From: Methylococcales bacterium
GTDB taxonomy: Bacteria; Pseudomonadota; Gammaproteobacteria; Methylococcales; Methylomonadaceae
NCBI GenBank assembly: GCA_028707085.1
Contig: JAQTUW010000026.1
Coordinates: 1 to 36,516, forward strand
Reading direction: 5' to 3'
Length of the DNA stretch: 36,516 nt
This document shows positions 1-9,200 of the stretch, one piece after another. How positions within the stretch are numbered: position 1 is the stretch's first letter; every line of letters starts with the position of its first letter. The notes beneath the pieces are model-generated. The model was not told the origin of the DNA. It saw nothing but the letters and a program-made list of their open reading frames with translations, and did no database searches. Both the position numbers and the translations under genes were made by a program.

Positions 1-12
1 ACCCGGATTAAG

Positions 13-157
13 GTAGCCCGTATGCAGCAAAGCGGAATACGGGGACGGCTTGAAAGGCCCTCGGGCAGGACACACACCCGGCCGTCATTCAAGTCGTGAC
101 CGCCTGGACGCGCCCTGGCTTCGAGTCACGGATTCCATTGCATTGCATCCGGGCTAC
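13..157. repeat. REP/MITE-like imperfect inverted repeat
   Basis: The left arm begins GTAGCCCGTATGCAGC near 13 and the right arm ends GCATCCGGGCTAC at 157. The reverse complement of the right arm (GTAGCCCGGATGCAATG...) matches the left arm with a few mismatches, and both arms run on into a GGAAT block. The GTAGCCCGGATGC...GGAATCCGGG type of palindrome is a common dispersed intergenic repeat in proteobacterial genomes (recalled family knowledge). It lies just upstream of the exosortase gene. It has no coding capacity, and the window edge may cut off more copies. Confidence 0.6.
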
Positions 158-270
158 GGGGTTGCTGAAAACTTTATTTAAAATAGGTGGCCGGTATGCG
201 GTAACGCGGCATACAATGCATCGCCGTTGCGCGGCTCTGACGCCGCGCCGAAACTTGAAGAAAACCGAAT

Positions 271-828
271 ATGTCCGATCCGTTCACGTCTTTGCCCACG
301 ATTGGCCCCGCAGACTGGGGGCGGCTGTTTTTGTTTGCCGGCTGCTATTGGCTATTGAATTATCTTTACTTTTTGATACCGAACCAGACCTTTATCGATG
401 TCGTCTACCATTACGGCGTGGTGCGGGAGTGCGCCGATTTGATCAATGCGATTCTTCCTCATGAGCGGGTTGCCGCAGTGCGCAATCATCTGCTTTCCGC
501 TCGGGCCGATCTGGAAATCGTCAGAGGCTGCGATAGCGCCGGGGTTTTGTTTCTGTTCGCATCAGCCGTTCTGGCCTTTCCTGCCCGGCTGCCCAAAAAA
601 CTGGTCGGCCTGGTTTGCGGCGCGGCCTGGATTTATGTGTTGAATCTGGTCAGGGTGATCGGCCTTTATTTTTTGATGCAGGGCCGGCGGGACTGGTTTG
701 AATACGCGCATGTGTATTTTGCGCCGACGCTGATGACGCTGGGCGCAGTGATGTTCTTCATAGCCTGGGCCGTCGGCAGTCCGCCGCAAAACATCGGCCG
801 CAACGCTGCGAAAGCGGTGGCGGATTAA
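271..828 (+). CDS. small exosortase family protein (XrtH-size class)
   Basis: A 185-residue polytopic membrane protein carrying the three conserved exosortase/archaeosortase residues in the expected order. Cys87 sits in RGCDSAG, Arg128 in LNLVRVIGL and His147 in YAHVYFAPT. Exosortases are inner-membrane transpeptidases that cleave and anchor proteins bearing PEP-CTERM-like sorting tails. This one is short, without the EpsI-type C-terminal domain of the approximately 290-residue members, and so resembles the small XrtH-like subfamilies; the exact subfamily cannot be fixed by eye. Hydrophobic segments lie at about 17-36, 90-105, 110-135 and 150-168. No protein with a recognisable CTERM tail is seen in this window, so its substrates lie elsewhere. 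No strong Shine-Dalgarno precedes the ATG. Its 3' end overlaps the end of the convergent DUF190 gene by 4 bases. Confidence 0.8.
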   Translation: MSDPFTSLPTIGPADWGRLFLFAGCYWLLNYLYFLIPNQTFIDVVYHYGVVRECADLINAILPHERVAAVRNHLLSARADLEIVRGCDSAGVLFLFASAVLAFPARLPKKLVGLVCGAAWIYVLNLVRVIGLYFLMQGRRDWFEYAHVYFAPTLMTLGAVMFFIAWAVGSPPQNIGRNAAKAVAD

Positions 829-1139
829 GGGCCGCCGATATGGCCGCTGCCCGGCCAGCTTATGATATGCGCCAGCCCCATACGGGTTTGCAGATGCTCG
901 ATCACTTTCTCGACCCGTTCCGGCTGGTCGTAAAATTCGATGACCAGCGGCAAATCCAGACTCAAGTCCAGCAGATGACTGGAGCGTATCGCGCCGTCCG
1001 GGCCGAAACCAGTGACGCCCTGTAGCACGGTGACCCCGGAGACTTTCTCCTCGTCGTGCAGAAATTCGATGATCCTGCCCAGCAGATGCTGGCCTTCACG
1101 CAGGAAAATGCGGGCTACCGTAATAGATTGAGTTGCCAT
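825..1139 (-). CDS. DUF190 family protein (PII-like fold), CrcB partner
   Basis: A 104-residue protein beginning MATQSITVARIFLREG. An upstream in-frame extension only reads through the overlapping crcB gene, so the ATG at 1139 is chosen. DUF190 proteins are small soluble proteins with a ferredoxin-like, PII-related fold and are often encoded beside crcB fluoride channels; their biochemical role is not established. Visible features are the amphipathic helix REGQHLLGRIIEFLHDEE, the glycine-rich loop VLQGVTGFGPDG and the LPLVIEFYD strand. The start lies 25 bases inside the 3' end of crcB, which implies translational coupling. The most likely role is regulatory or accessory to fluoride efflux, inferred from context. 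Confidence 0.85.
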   Translation of the reverse strand: MATQSITVARIFLREGQHLLGRIIEFLHDEEKVSGVTVLQGVTGFGPDGAIRSSHLLDLSLDLPLVIEFYDQPERVEKVIEHLQTRMGLAHIISWPGSGHIGGP

Positions 1140-1819
1140 AACCAGTTTCCGAATAATGTACCCAGCCAGATTACCAGCATTCCCGACAGGCTGGTCGTTA
1201 GAAAAACCCCTAGAATTTCCTGAAACGCCAGATTGCAGTTGAACAGTCTGAAGGAAATCCATAGCGTCAGGGCGATGGTTTGCACGCCCAGCAGCACAAC
1301 CAGACCGGTCACCCGCCATTCAGCAGCCAGATTCAGGCGTTGAAACATGAACTGAGCCAGGCTGGCCAGCAGAAAGCCGGCCATGCCGGCCAGTATTAAT
1401 TGCAGATAGGGCAATTCTTCCAGCCACAGATAGGCGTCGTCGGCAAACAGCTTGCGCCCCAGCACCAGCCCTATCCACACGGCCGCCATGCACAATACCA
1501 TGCTCAGGAATATGTTGAGAGCGGCCTTGAGAAAATTGCCTTCCTCGAACAGGTAAAGCGATTCCAGGGCAAAGGTGGAAAAAGTGGTGTACGCGCCCAG
1601 AAAGCCGACCAGCGCCGCCGCCCGGTATTCGACCACCAGCGTGAAGCGCTGCATCAGCAAGGCGGTTAAAAAACCCATTAAGAACGAGCCGGAGACATTG
1701 ACAAACAGCGTGCCGAACGGAAAGCTGCGGCCTAGCCAGGCATAAATGCCGTTGGCGACCAGAAAACGGGCGACGGCTCCGGCCGAACCGCCCAAAGCGA
1801 TTGCCAGTAATTGGTTCAT
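1115..1819 (-). CDS. crcB: fused two-domain CrcB/Fluc fluoride channel, second half degenerate
   Basis: A 234-residue protein, nearly twice the usual length of about 124 residues for CrcB. Residues 1-124 form a complete CrcB domain with four membrane spans, including GGSAGAVARF, the Asn in LFVNVSGS and the Thr/Phe-rich track GAYTTFSTF. Residues 139-234 resemble spans 2-4 of the first half: QRLNLAAEWRVTGLVVLLG mirrors QRFTLVVEYRAAALVGFLG. The pore motif, however, is lost (GVQTIALTL) and the first span is missing. CrcB channels export fluoride as antiparallel homodimers. Seven spans would place the second half upside down relative to the first, which suits a single-chain pseudo-dimer like eukaryotic FEX; that topology is inference. 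Both promoter and partner gene lie close by. No fluoride riboswitch was recognised upstream. Confidence 0.85.
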   Translation of the reverse strand: MNQLLAIALGGSAGAVARFLVANGIYAWLGRSFPFGTLFVNVSGSFLMGFLTALLMQRFTLVVEYRAAALVGFLGAYTTFSTFALESLYLFEEGNFLKAALNIFLSMVLCMAAVWIGLVLGRKLFADDAYLWLEELPYLQLILAGMAGFLLASLAQFMFQRLNLAAEWRVTGLVVLLGVQTIALTLWISFRLFNCNLAFQEILGVFLTTSLSGMLVIWLGTLFGNWLWQLNLLR

Positions 1820-1894
1820 GGCCGATGCCGTGTCCTGACAGGGTTGTTAAAGCGGGTCAAAATCATCGCGGGCCTTTCATGCTGTTTGGGACAA

Positions 1895-1923
1895 ATGATA
1901 TGCCTATCCGCACGGCTTGACAA
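1895..1923 (-). promoter_or_regulatory. sigma-70 promoter for crcB-DUF190
   Basis: Read on the minus strand there is a -35 box TTGTCA (1918-1923), a 17-base spacer and a -10 box TATCAT (1895-1900), about 75 bases upstream of the crcB ATG. The spacing is ideal and the boxes are near consensus. The fluoride genes can therefore be transcribed independently of the polyketide genes upstream. Confidence 0.6.
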
Positions 1924-1948
1924 ATATGCGAGGCAGGCGGACAGGCTC

Positions 1949-3291
1949 CTAGGCGCGCTGAATTTCTTCGGCCAGTATCTGCGCCGTGCGCGCGAGCTGG
2001 GATTCGGTATGTTCGCTGCTTATAAAAAACGCAGGCGGGCGGATTTTTCGGGCACGGCCGGGTACAGAATGGGTTGGGCGTTGATTTGCCGGTCGAACAG
2101 CGCGGCGGACAGATGGGCGGTGCGGATGGAGCCGCCGATGATGGCGGGGATGATGGCCAGCCCGGCGCTGGCGCCGGTGTTGATGCCGGCGGCCTTGGCC
2201 TGTTCCAGAAAATACCGGCCGCGGGCCTGTAATCTGGCCACCAGTTCCGGATGGCGCTTGAGGCATTGCAGCGCGGCCAGCGCGGCGGCGGCCAGGGGCG
2301 GCGACATGCCGACGCTGTACAAAAAGCCCGGGGCCATGAATTTGAGGTGTTCGACCAGCGCGGTTTCGCCGGCGATGTAGCCGCCGCAGCCGGCCAGGGT
2401 TTTGCTGAGCGTGCCCATCCAGATGTCCACGTCGCCGCCGGCCAGTCCGAAATGTTGGCGTATGCCCAGCCCGGTTTCGCCCATCACCCCCAGCGAATGC
2501 GCTTCGTCCACCATCAGAAACACCTTGTGGCGCTTTTTGATTTCGACGAAGCGCGGCAGGTCGGGATAATCGCCGTCCATGCTGTAAACGCCTTCCAGGC
2601 AGATCAGCACCCGTTCGTAATGCTGGCGATGGGCGGCGAGTAGCGCGTCCAGGGCCTGACTGTCGTTATGCGGGAAAGACAGGCGTTTGGCCCCGGATAA
2701 CTGGATGCCCTGCAGGATGCTGTTATGGATCAGTTCGTCGTGCAGGATCAAATCCCGGGGGCCGAACAGATGGCCGATGGTAGAGACATTGGTGGCGTGG
2801 CCGCTGACGAAGACGATGGCGTCGTCAACCTCGTAAAGCTGGGCGAGGGCCTGTTCCAGTTGCCGGTGTATGGGCCGTTCCCCGGCCACGATGCGGCTGG
2901 CGGAAGCGGAGGTGCCGTAGCGGTCTATGGCGGCTTTTGCGGCGTCGTTGATTTCCGCCCGTCCCGACAACCCCAGATAATTATAACTGGCGTAGTTGAG
3001 GTAGGTTTTGCCGTCAATCCGGGTGTCGGCGCCGGCGACGCCTTCGTGCAGCTTGAAAAACGGGTTACTGATGCCGAGTTTGGTCGCGCCTTCGTTAATG
3101 ATGCGGATTTGCTGATACCCGGGATGCAGGTGGAACTGGCTGTGCTGTTCGGCGACGTTGATGTTGGTTTTCAGTTCCGGCGCCAGGCTTTCGCCTTCCT
3201 GTTCGCTGGCTTTGATCCGTCGTTCCAGAGCCTGCTGGATCAGCTTGTTCTTGATCTGGGCGGTCAGGCCGGGTATGCCTTTCATGGTCAT
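1949..3291 (-). CDS. alpha-oxoamine synthase (AONS/SPT-like, PLP), frameshifted near the 3' end
   Basis: A fold-type I PLP enzyme of the 8-amino-7-oxononanoate synthase / serine palmitoyltransferase / KBL family, with an N-terminal extension of about 80 residues. Visible sites are NYASYNYLGLSG (99-110), the His in SGHATN, Asp262 and His265 in DEAHSLGVMG, and the PLP lysine Lys297 in GTLSKTLAG. Such enzymes join an amino acid to an acyl thioester with loss of CO2. The start lies directly after the polyketide synthase stop (1 base between), so it very likely releases the polyketide from that enzyme's ACP, as Fum8 does for fumonisin. The in-frame product stops at 2020 after RLRFL. One extra T in the T6 run near 2024-2029 would restore the family C-terminus (FFISSEHTESQLAR...), ending at 1949. 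This may be a sequencing error, slippage or a real mutation. Confidence 0.85.
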
Positions 3292-3292
3292 G

Positions 3293-6200
3293 TTACTGAA
3301 TTATTCTGGAAGTTGATGAATTGTCCGCCGTTTGCAGATCGGCGACAAAATGGTCTATCGCATCGGCTGCCGCTTCGACGCCATGCAGATCGGCCAGTTT
3401 CCTGGTCTGATCTGTGATCGTCGTTTCCGCGGATAGTTCGCCGTTTTCATTATGCTTCCTCAATTCCTGAATCAGTCGCTCCGCCAGCTTGTCCAGGGTC
3501 GGTGTCTGGCTAAGCGCCATGATGGGCAGTTTGACGCCGAAACGCGCTTCCAGGGCGATCACCAGTTCCACACCCATCAGCGAATCCAGGCCCATGGCGT
3601 AAATCGAGCGGCCGGGATCGATTTTGTGTTCGGCAATGCGTAGAATTTCCGCGACTTCGGTCTTGATCATGCCGACCATCAGGCTGTGCAGTTCGGCGTC
3701 GCTCAGTTCGTCCAGCAGTTGCTGGAAATCCGGGTGCTCGTCGCCGCTATCGTCGATTTTGCCGTAGCGTCTGGCCAGTTCGCTAAAACGGGCCGAGGCC
3801 GCGCCGGGCAGAAAGCGCGACAGGGTTTTCCAGTCCAGTTCCATCACTGCCAGATTCGAGCGGTCAGCCAGCAGGATTTGCTCCAGTACGTCCAGCGCCG
3901 TGGCGGAGTGGATGGCCGAACCGCCAAGGCGGTTTTGCAGGGCGTCCTTTATTTTGGGGTTGCGGGCCAGATAGCCGGCGTCGTCGATTGCGCCCCAGCC
4001 TATGCAGGTGGCGGGCAGGCCGAGCGCCCGGCGATGATGGGCCAGCGCCTCCAGACAAGCGTTGGCGGCTACATAGTTTGCCTGGCCGGGATTGCCGAAC
4101 AGGGTGACGGCGGAGGAAAACAGGATGAAAAAATCCAGTTTGCAGTCCAGGGTCAGTTCGTGCAGATATTGTCCGCCCAGCACTTTCGGGGCCAGCACCT
4201 TGCGGATTTGCGCGGCGTCCATGTTGCGGATCAGGCTGTCGCCGAATACCGCAGCGGCGTGAACCACGCCTTTCAGCGGCGGGTGATTGCTGCCGATGTC
4301 CGCCAGCAGGCTCTGTACGGCCTGCCTGTCGGTCATATCGCAGGCTATCGCCCGGACTTCGACGCCCTGCGCGCTCAGTTCGGCCAGTTCGGTGGCTTCT
4401 GTCGCGGCCGGGCCGGAACGGCCGACCAGCACCAGATGGCGCGCGCCCTTGCCGGCCAGCCACTGCGCGGTTTTAAGTCCGAAGCCGCCCAGTCCGCCGG
4501 TGACCAGATAACTGGCGGCGGCGTCCAGGCGCAATGCCGGTTTGGCCGCGGCCGGCGGATAATGAACGCTATTGACGCCGTCCCGGTAGGTGATGACGAT
4601 TTTGCCGATCTGCCTGGATTGCTGCATGTAGCGGAAGGCGTCCACGATATCGTCGGCCCCGAAGCTATGATAGGGCAGGGGATGCAGTACGCCGGTCGTG
4701 AACAGGTTCATGACCTCTTCGAACAGGCGGCGGGTCAGCTCGGGCCGGGCGAACATCAACTGGTCGGCGTCTATGCCGAAATAGCTGATGTTGTTGCGGA
4801 ACGGCCGCAGGCCGATCCGGGTGTTTTCGTAAAAATCCCGTTTGCCCAGTTCCAGAAACCGGCCGAAAGGTTTCAGTATCCGGAAATTGCGGTTGATGGC
4901 TTCGCCGGACAGGCAGTTGAGCACCACGTCCACGCCTGTCTGACCGTCCATGGCCAGGATGTCGTCGGCGAAGGTCAGCGAACGGGAATCGAAGATATGA
5001 TCGACGCCCAGCAATTGCAGGAAGTCGCGTTTTTCCGTGGAGCCGGCGGTGGCGTAGATTTTTGCGCCCTTCCATTTGGCGATCTGGATGGCGGCGATGC
5101 CGACGCCGCCGGCCGCGCCGTGAATCAGGATTTTTTCATCGGCTTGCAGTTGGGCCAGATGGTGCAGGGCGTAGTAGCCGGTGAAAAATACGCTGGGTAT
5201 GGTGGCCGCCGCTTCGAAGGAGATGCCGGGCGGGATATGGGTGACCGCGGCGGCCTGGGTGACGACGGTGTTGCCGAAGCTGGACGGCCCGAAGCCGACC
5301 ACCCGGTCGCCGGGCATGAAATCGCTTACCTTGCCGCCCAGCTTGCGGATGACGCCGGCGAACTCCAGTCCCAACGTCGGGCCGGCGAAGCCGTTTTCGA
5401 TTGCTTCGTCGGCCAGTAGGCCCAGCGCGTACATGACATCGCGGAAATTCAGGCCGGTGGCCATGATGTCCACGGCGATTTCATGGTCGCCGACCGGGAG
5501 CTGCGGCTGCGCTTCCCAGCGCAGATTACGCAGTTGACCGGGAAACGGGAAGGCCAGCCGTAAATGCGGGTATTGTCGGCCGGTGGCGGCGGGCTGAAGC
5601 GTCGGTAGCATGCGTAGCCTGGGCGCGTATCGCGCGCCGTGCCGGCTGATGACGATCTCCTGCTCCTGGTCGGGCCGGGTCAATTCGTTGAGCAGGGCGG
5701 CGCTGACGCTTTCCAGGGTCTGGGTCTCTTCCAGATCGACCAGACGTAGCGAGAATGTGGTGGCTTCGTTGAGCAGGGTGCGGCCGAAAGCCCATAAGGC
5801 TGTATCCGCCGGCACGGCCGACAGATGCTGGCTGTCCGGATTACGCTTCGGCAGCAGTTCGCGGGCCGCGCCGCTGGTGATCAGCCAGCAGGTGGTCGTA
5901 GTGGCGCTGGCTTCCAAAGCCCGGACGATGTTCGCCGCCTGGGCGCAACGTTCGGTCTGGGCGTCCAGCAACTGTTCGGCCGGCATCGGCGCATTGTCGG
6001 CGCGCAAGCCGGCCAGATAGACGAGGCCGTCCAGTTGGCCGAAGTTGCCGGTGGTGTCGGTCAGCAGGCCGGCCAGCCGGCTGCTGTCGGCCGGCGCGGT
6101 CTGGATGACGATGTCGCCCAGTGTTTGCAGGCCGGCGGCCAGCCGATCCGATAATTGCCCCGAATAGTCATGCGGATCGGCGACGATGACCCAACTGCGC

Positions 6201-9200
6201 GGCATGACGCTGGCGGGGTTGTCGGTCGCCGGCAGGGCGTTTTCCGGCATTTTGCTGATCAGCAGATAAGGCCCGGACAGGGTGTTGGGGGAAAACTCCA
6301 GCAACTCCATGACCGCGTGCTGTTGCTGTTTCAGGTGTTCCAGCCAGAACTGGGCCGGACGCTGTTTGGAAATCCAGGCCGCGTTTTTGGTTTGCGACCA
6401 GTTTTGAAACTCTGCGCCGAACACGAAATCCGTCCAGCGCGAGGGGTGCTGGCAGAGAATGACCAGCGAGCCGCCGCTGATCAGGCTGCGGCGAGCGCAT
6501 TCGATAGCCAGCACCGAGTCTTCCAGGGCGTTGAAGTCCAGGGTGACGATGGCGATCTGACAGGGGCGGGCGCAGACCGCCTGCGGCGTCGCGGCGTCCA
6601 GCAGCCGGGCGTCGATGTCGGGGAAGCGTTCCGTGATGCGCTCCAGGTTGTCCAGTGTGGCTTGCGAACTGCTGGCGAAACTGTAATCGCATCGCTCGAA
6701 GTCCAGGGCGATGCAAATATCGGTGGCGAACAGCGGTGGGCCGGCGCTGATTTCCAGCAGGCCCAGGCGCTGGCCTTCGGGCAGTTTTTTAAGACTGTGG
6801 CCGATCAGCCCGCCCAGGGCCTGGCCGATTTTTTGCCGGCCTTCGCTGCCCAGGGTTTGCCGCAGCAGGCTGGCGCGGGAAGTGGCGTGCGGGCATATCG
6901 CCTGTAGGGTGGTTTGGCCTTTCAGCAGCGAGGCGAGATGCACGCCGACGATGCCCACCGAATGAATGATCTGAAAATAGTCCGGATAGTCCGCCAGCAG
7001 CGTGTTCCAGATGTCCTGGGCGGTGGCGTGCTGAGGGTGGTCGGGCAGGATGCTGCAGCCGTCATGATTCAGAATGACGGTCTGGTCTTCCTGGGCCTTG
7101 GTCAGCAGATGTTGCAGATAAGGTTCGATTTCCGGGGTCGCGGCCTGGCAGGCCAGCAATTCCTGTGCGGAAAGCTGTGCGCCGTTTATCGAGAGCTGTA
7201 GCAGGGCCTGAAGGATGAAACGGTTGCACAGACTGTCCAGCAGCGGATCGACTTCTTCCGAATACTGGCGATGGGTGCCTTTTAGCGCGGCGAATTTGGC
7301 GACATCGGCAAATGCGGCGCGAACTTTGTCGAAGCCGATGATCGGCCGCTGGCCGTTGATCGACCTTTGGCCGTTGAGCGGCGGGTGCGGCATGGGTATG
7401 CCGTGATAGTCGAGAAACTGTAGCGAGCCGGTTTGCGGTTTGCTGAGGCGGATGCTGCGCATTCTGACGTCATTGATGACGGCGATTGCCTGGCCCTGGG
7501 CATTGAAAACCGCGAATTCGGCCTGGATGGAATGCGTGGAGCGGCGCAGTAGCGTGGCTTTGGCGCGGGTGGCCGGGCCTAGGCCGCCGCGATAGGCGAT
7601 ATGGCCCATCCGGGTGGGGATGAAGCTAAAGCCGGCATGCTGTTTGGCCTCGTCCCGCAGTAACTGAATGATCAACTGGAAGGTGCAGTCCAGAATGGCC
7701 GGATGCAAATGGGTTTCCGACAGTTCGTCGGCGATGGCGGGCGGCGTTTTCAGCACCGCCAGCGCCGAATCGGCCTCTATCCAGCCGTAATCCAGGCACT
7801 GGAACGCCGGGCCGTAGTGAAAGCCCAGCGCCACGGTCAGCAGGGCGTGGCTGGCGGCGTCGAAATCCGGCAGCCGTTCCGGCGGCGCCGGCGCAACCGT
7901 CTGTAGCTGATGGTTGCCGCTGTCGGTGACGATGCGGCCCACGGCATGCTGCGTCCAGGGTTCGTCGCTGCAATGCGGCCGGGCGCGGACGGTCAGACTG
8001 CCGTCGCGGCTATCGATGCCGACTTGCAGCAGCTTGCTGTGATCCCTGCCGAGCACTAGTGGCGCATGAATTTCCAGTTCCTCGATTCGGGCGTATTCGC
8101 CTGGACGCCACGCCAGGCAGGCGGCGATGGCCAGTTCGGAAAAACCGGTGCTGGGGAACAACGCTGCGTCGCCGACCACATGGTCGGCCAGCGCCGGGTT
8201 CAGGCGGGTGTCGAGCTGATTTTCCCAGCACAGCGCCTGGCGGGGCAACGGATAGCCCAGCAGGGGATGAATCTTGCGGTTTTCATAACTGCCGCCGGCT
8301 TCCGCCGTATAGGGATGCCAGTGGCGTTCGCGTTGCCAGGGATAATTGGGTAATGGCTGGAATTTGCCGGCTACCGGAAACGCTTGCCGGGCGTCGTAAT
8401 CCGCGCCGGCGATGACGGCCTGGCAGCAGGCCTGGCGGAGTTGCTGCGCCGTCCCCTGGTTGCGGGTGCCGGTGGGAATGATGACGCCTTCCGCGCCCGC
8501 GGTTTTAAGGCTGTCGCCGATATAGCTGCGCAGCACCGTATGCGGGCCGATTTCGATGAAAATATTGACGCCGTCGTGCAGCATGGCGGCGATGGCCTGC
8601 TGAAACAGCACCGGCTGGCGGATGTTGAGCCACCAGTATTCAGCGTCGAGTTTTTCGCCGGCCAGCAGGCCGCCGCTGACTGTCGAATAATAGCCGGCCA
8701 AATCGGTCGGGCCGGCCTGCAAGTCGCTCAGGGATTGTTTGACGCCGGTTTCGATACCGTCCATGGCCGAACTGTGAAAGGCGTAATCCAGCGGCAGGCG
8801 TTTATGAAATACCCCGGCCGCCAGCAGAGCGGCCTCCAGTACGTCGAGCGCCTGCTGGTCGCCGGCTATCGTCACGCCGTTGCTGCTGTTGACGCCGGCG
8901 ATGCACAGCGGGCCGCTCAGTTGCAGGTCGTCCAGCAGTTTTTGCACGGCCTCGCGGCCCATGCCCACGGCGCTCATGCCGCCAATTCCCTTGGTGCGGC
9001 CCTGGAAATGGCTGCGGTGGTAGATGACGGCCACCGCGTCTTCCAGGCTCAGCGCGCCGGCGGCCCAGGCTGCGGCGACTTCGCCGACGCTATGCCCGGC
9101 CACCGCCACGGCTTGCAGGCCCTGAGCCTGCAATAACCGGGTCATGCCGGCCTGTAGCGCGAACAGGGCGGGTTGGGCGATTTCGGTGCGTGCATAGCGG

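Noticed and set aside
1820-1948. Fluoride riboswitch upstream of crcB
   Set aside because: The conserved fluoride aptamer blocks were not found on the minus strand; only a sigma-70 promoter is visible.
3293-3600. Thioesterase or reductase release domain at the PKS C-terminus
   Set aside because: Only about 50 residues follow the ACP, and they contain no GxSxG or NAD(P)-binding motif.
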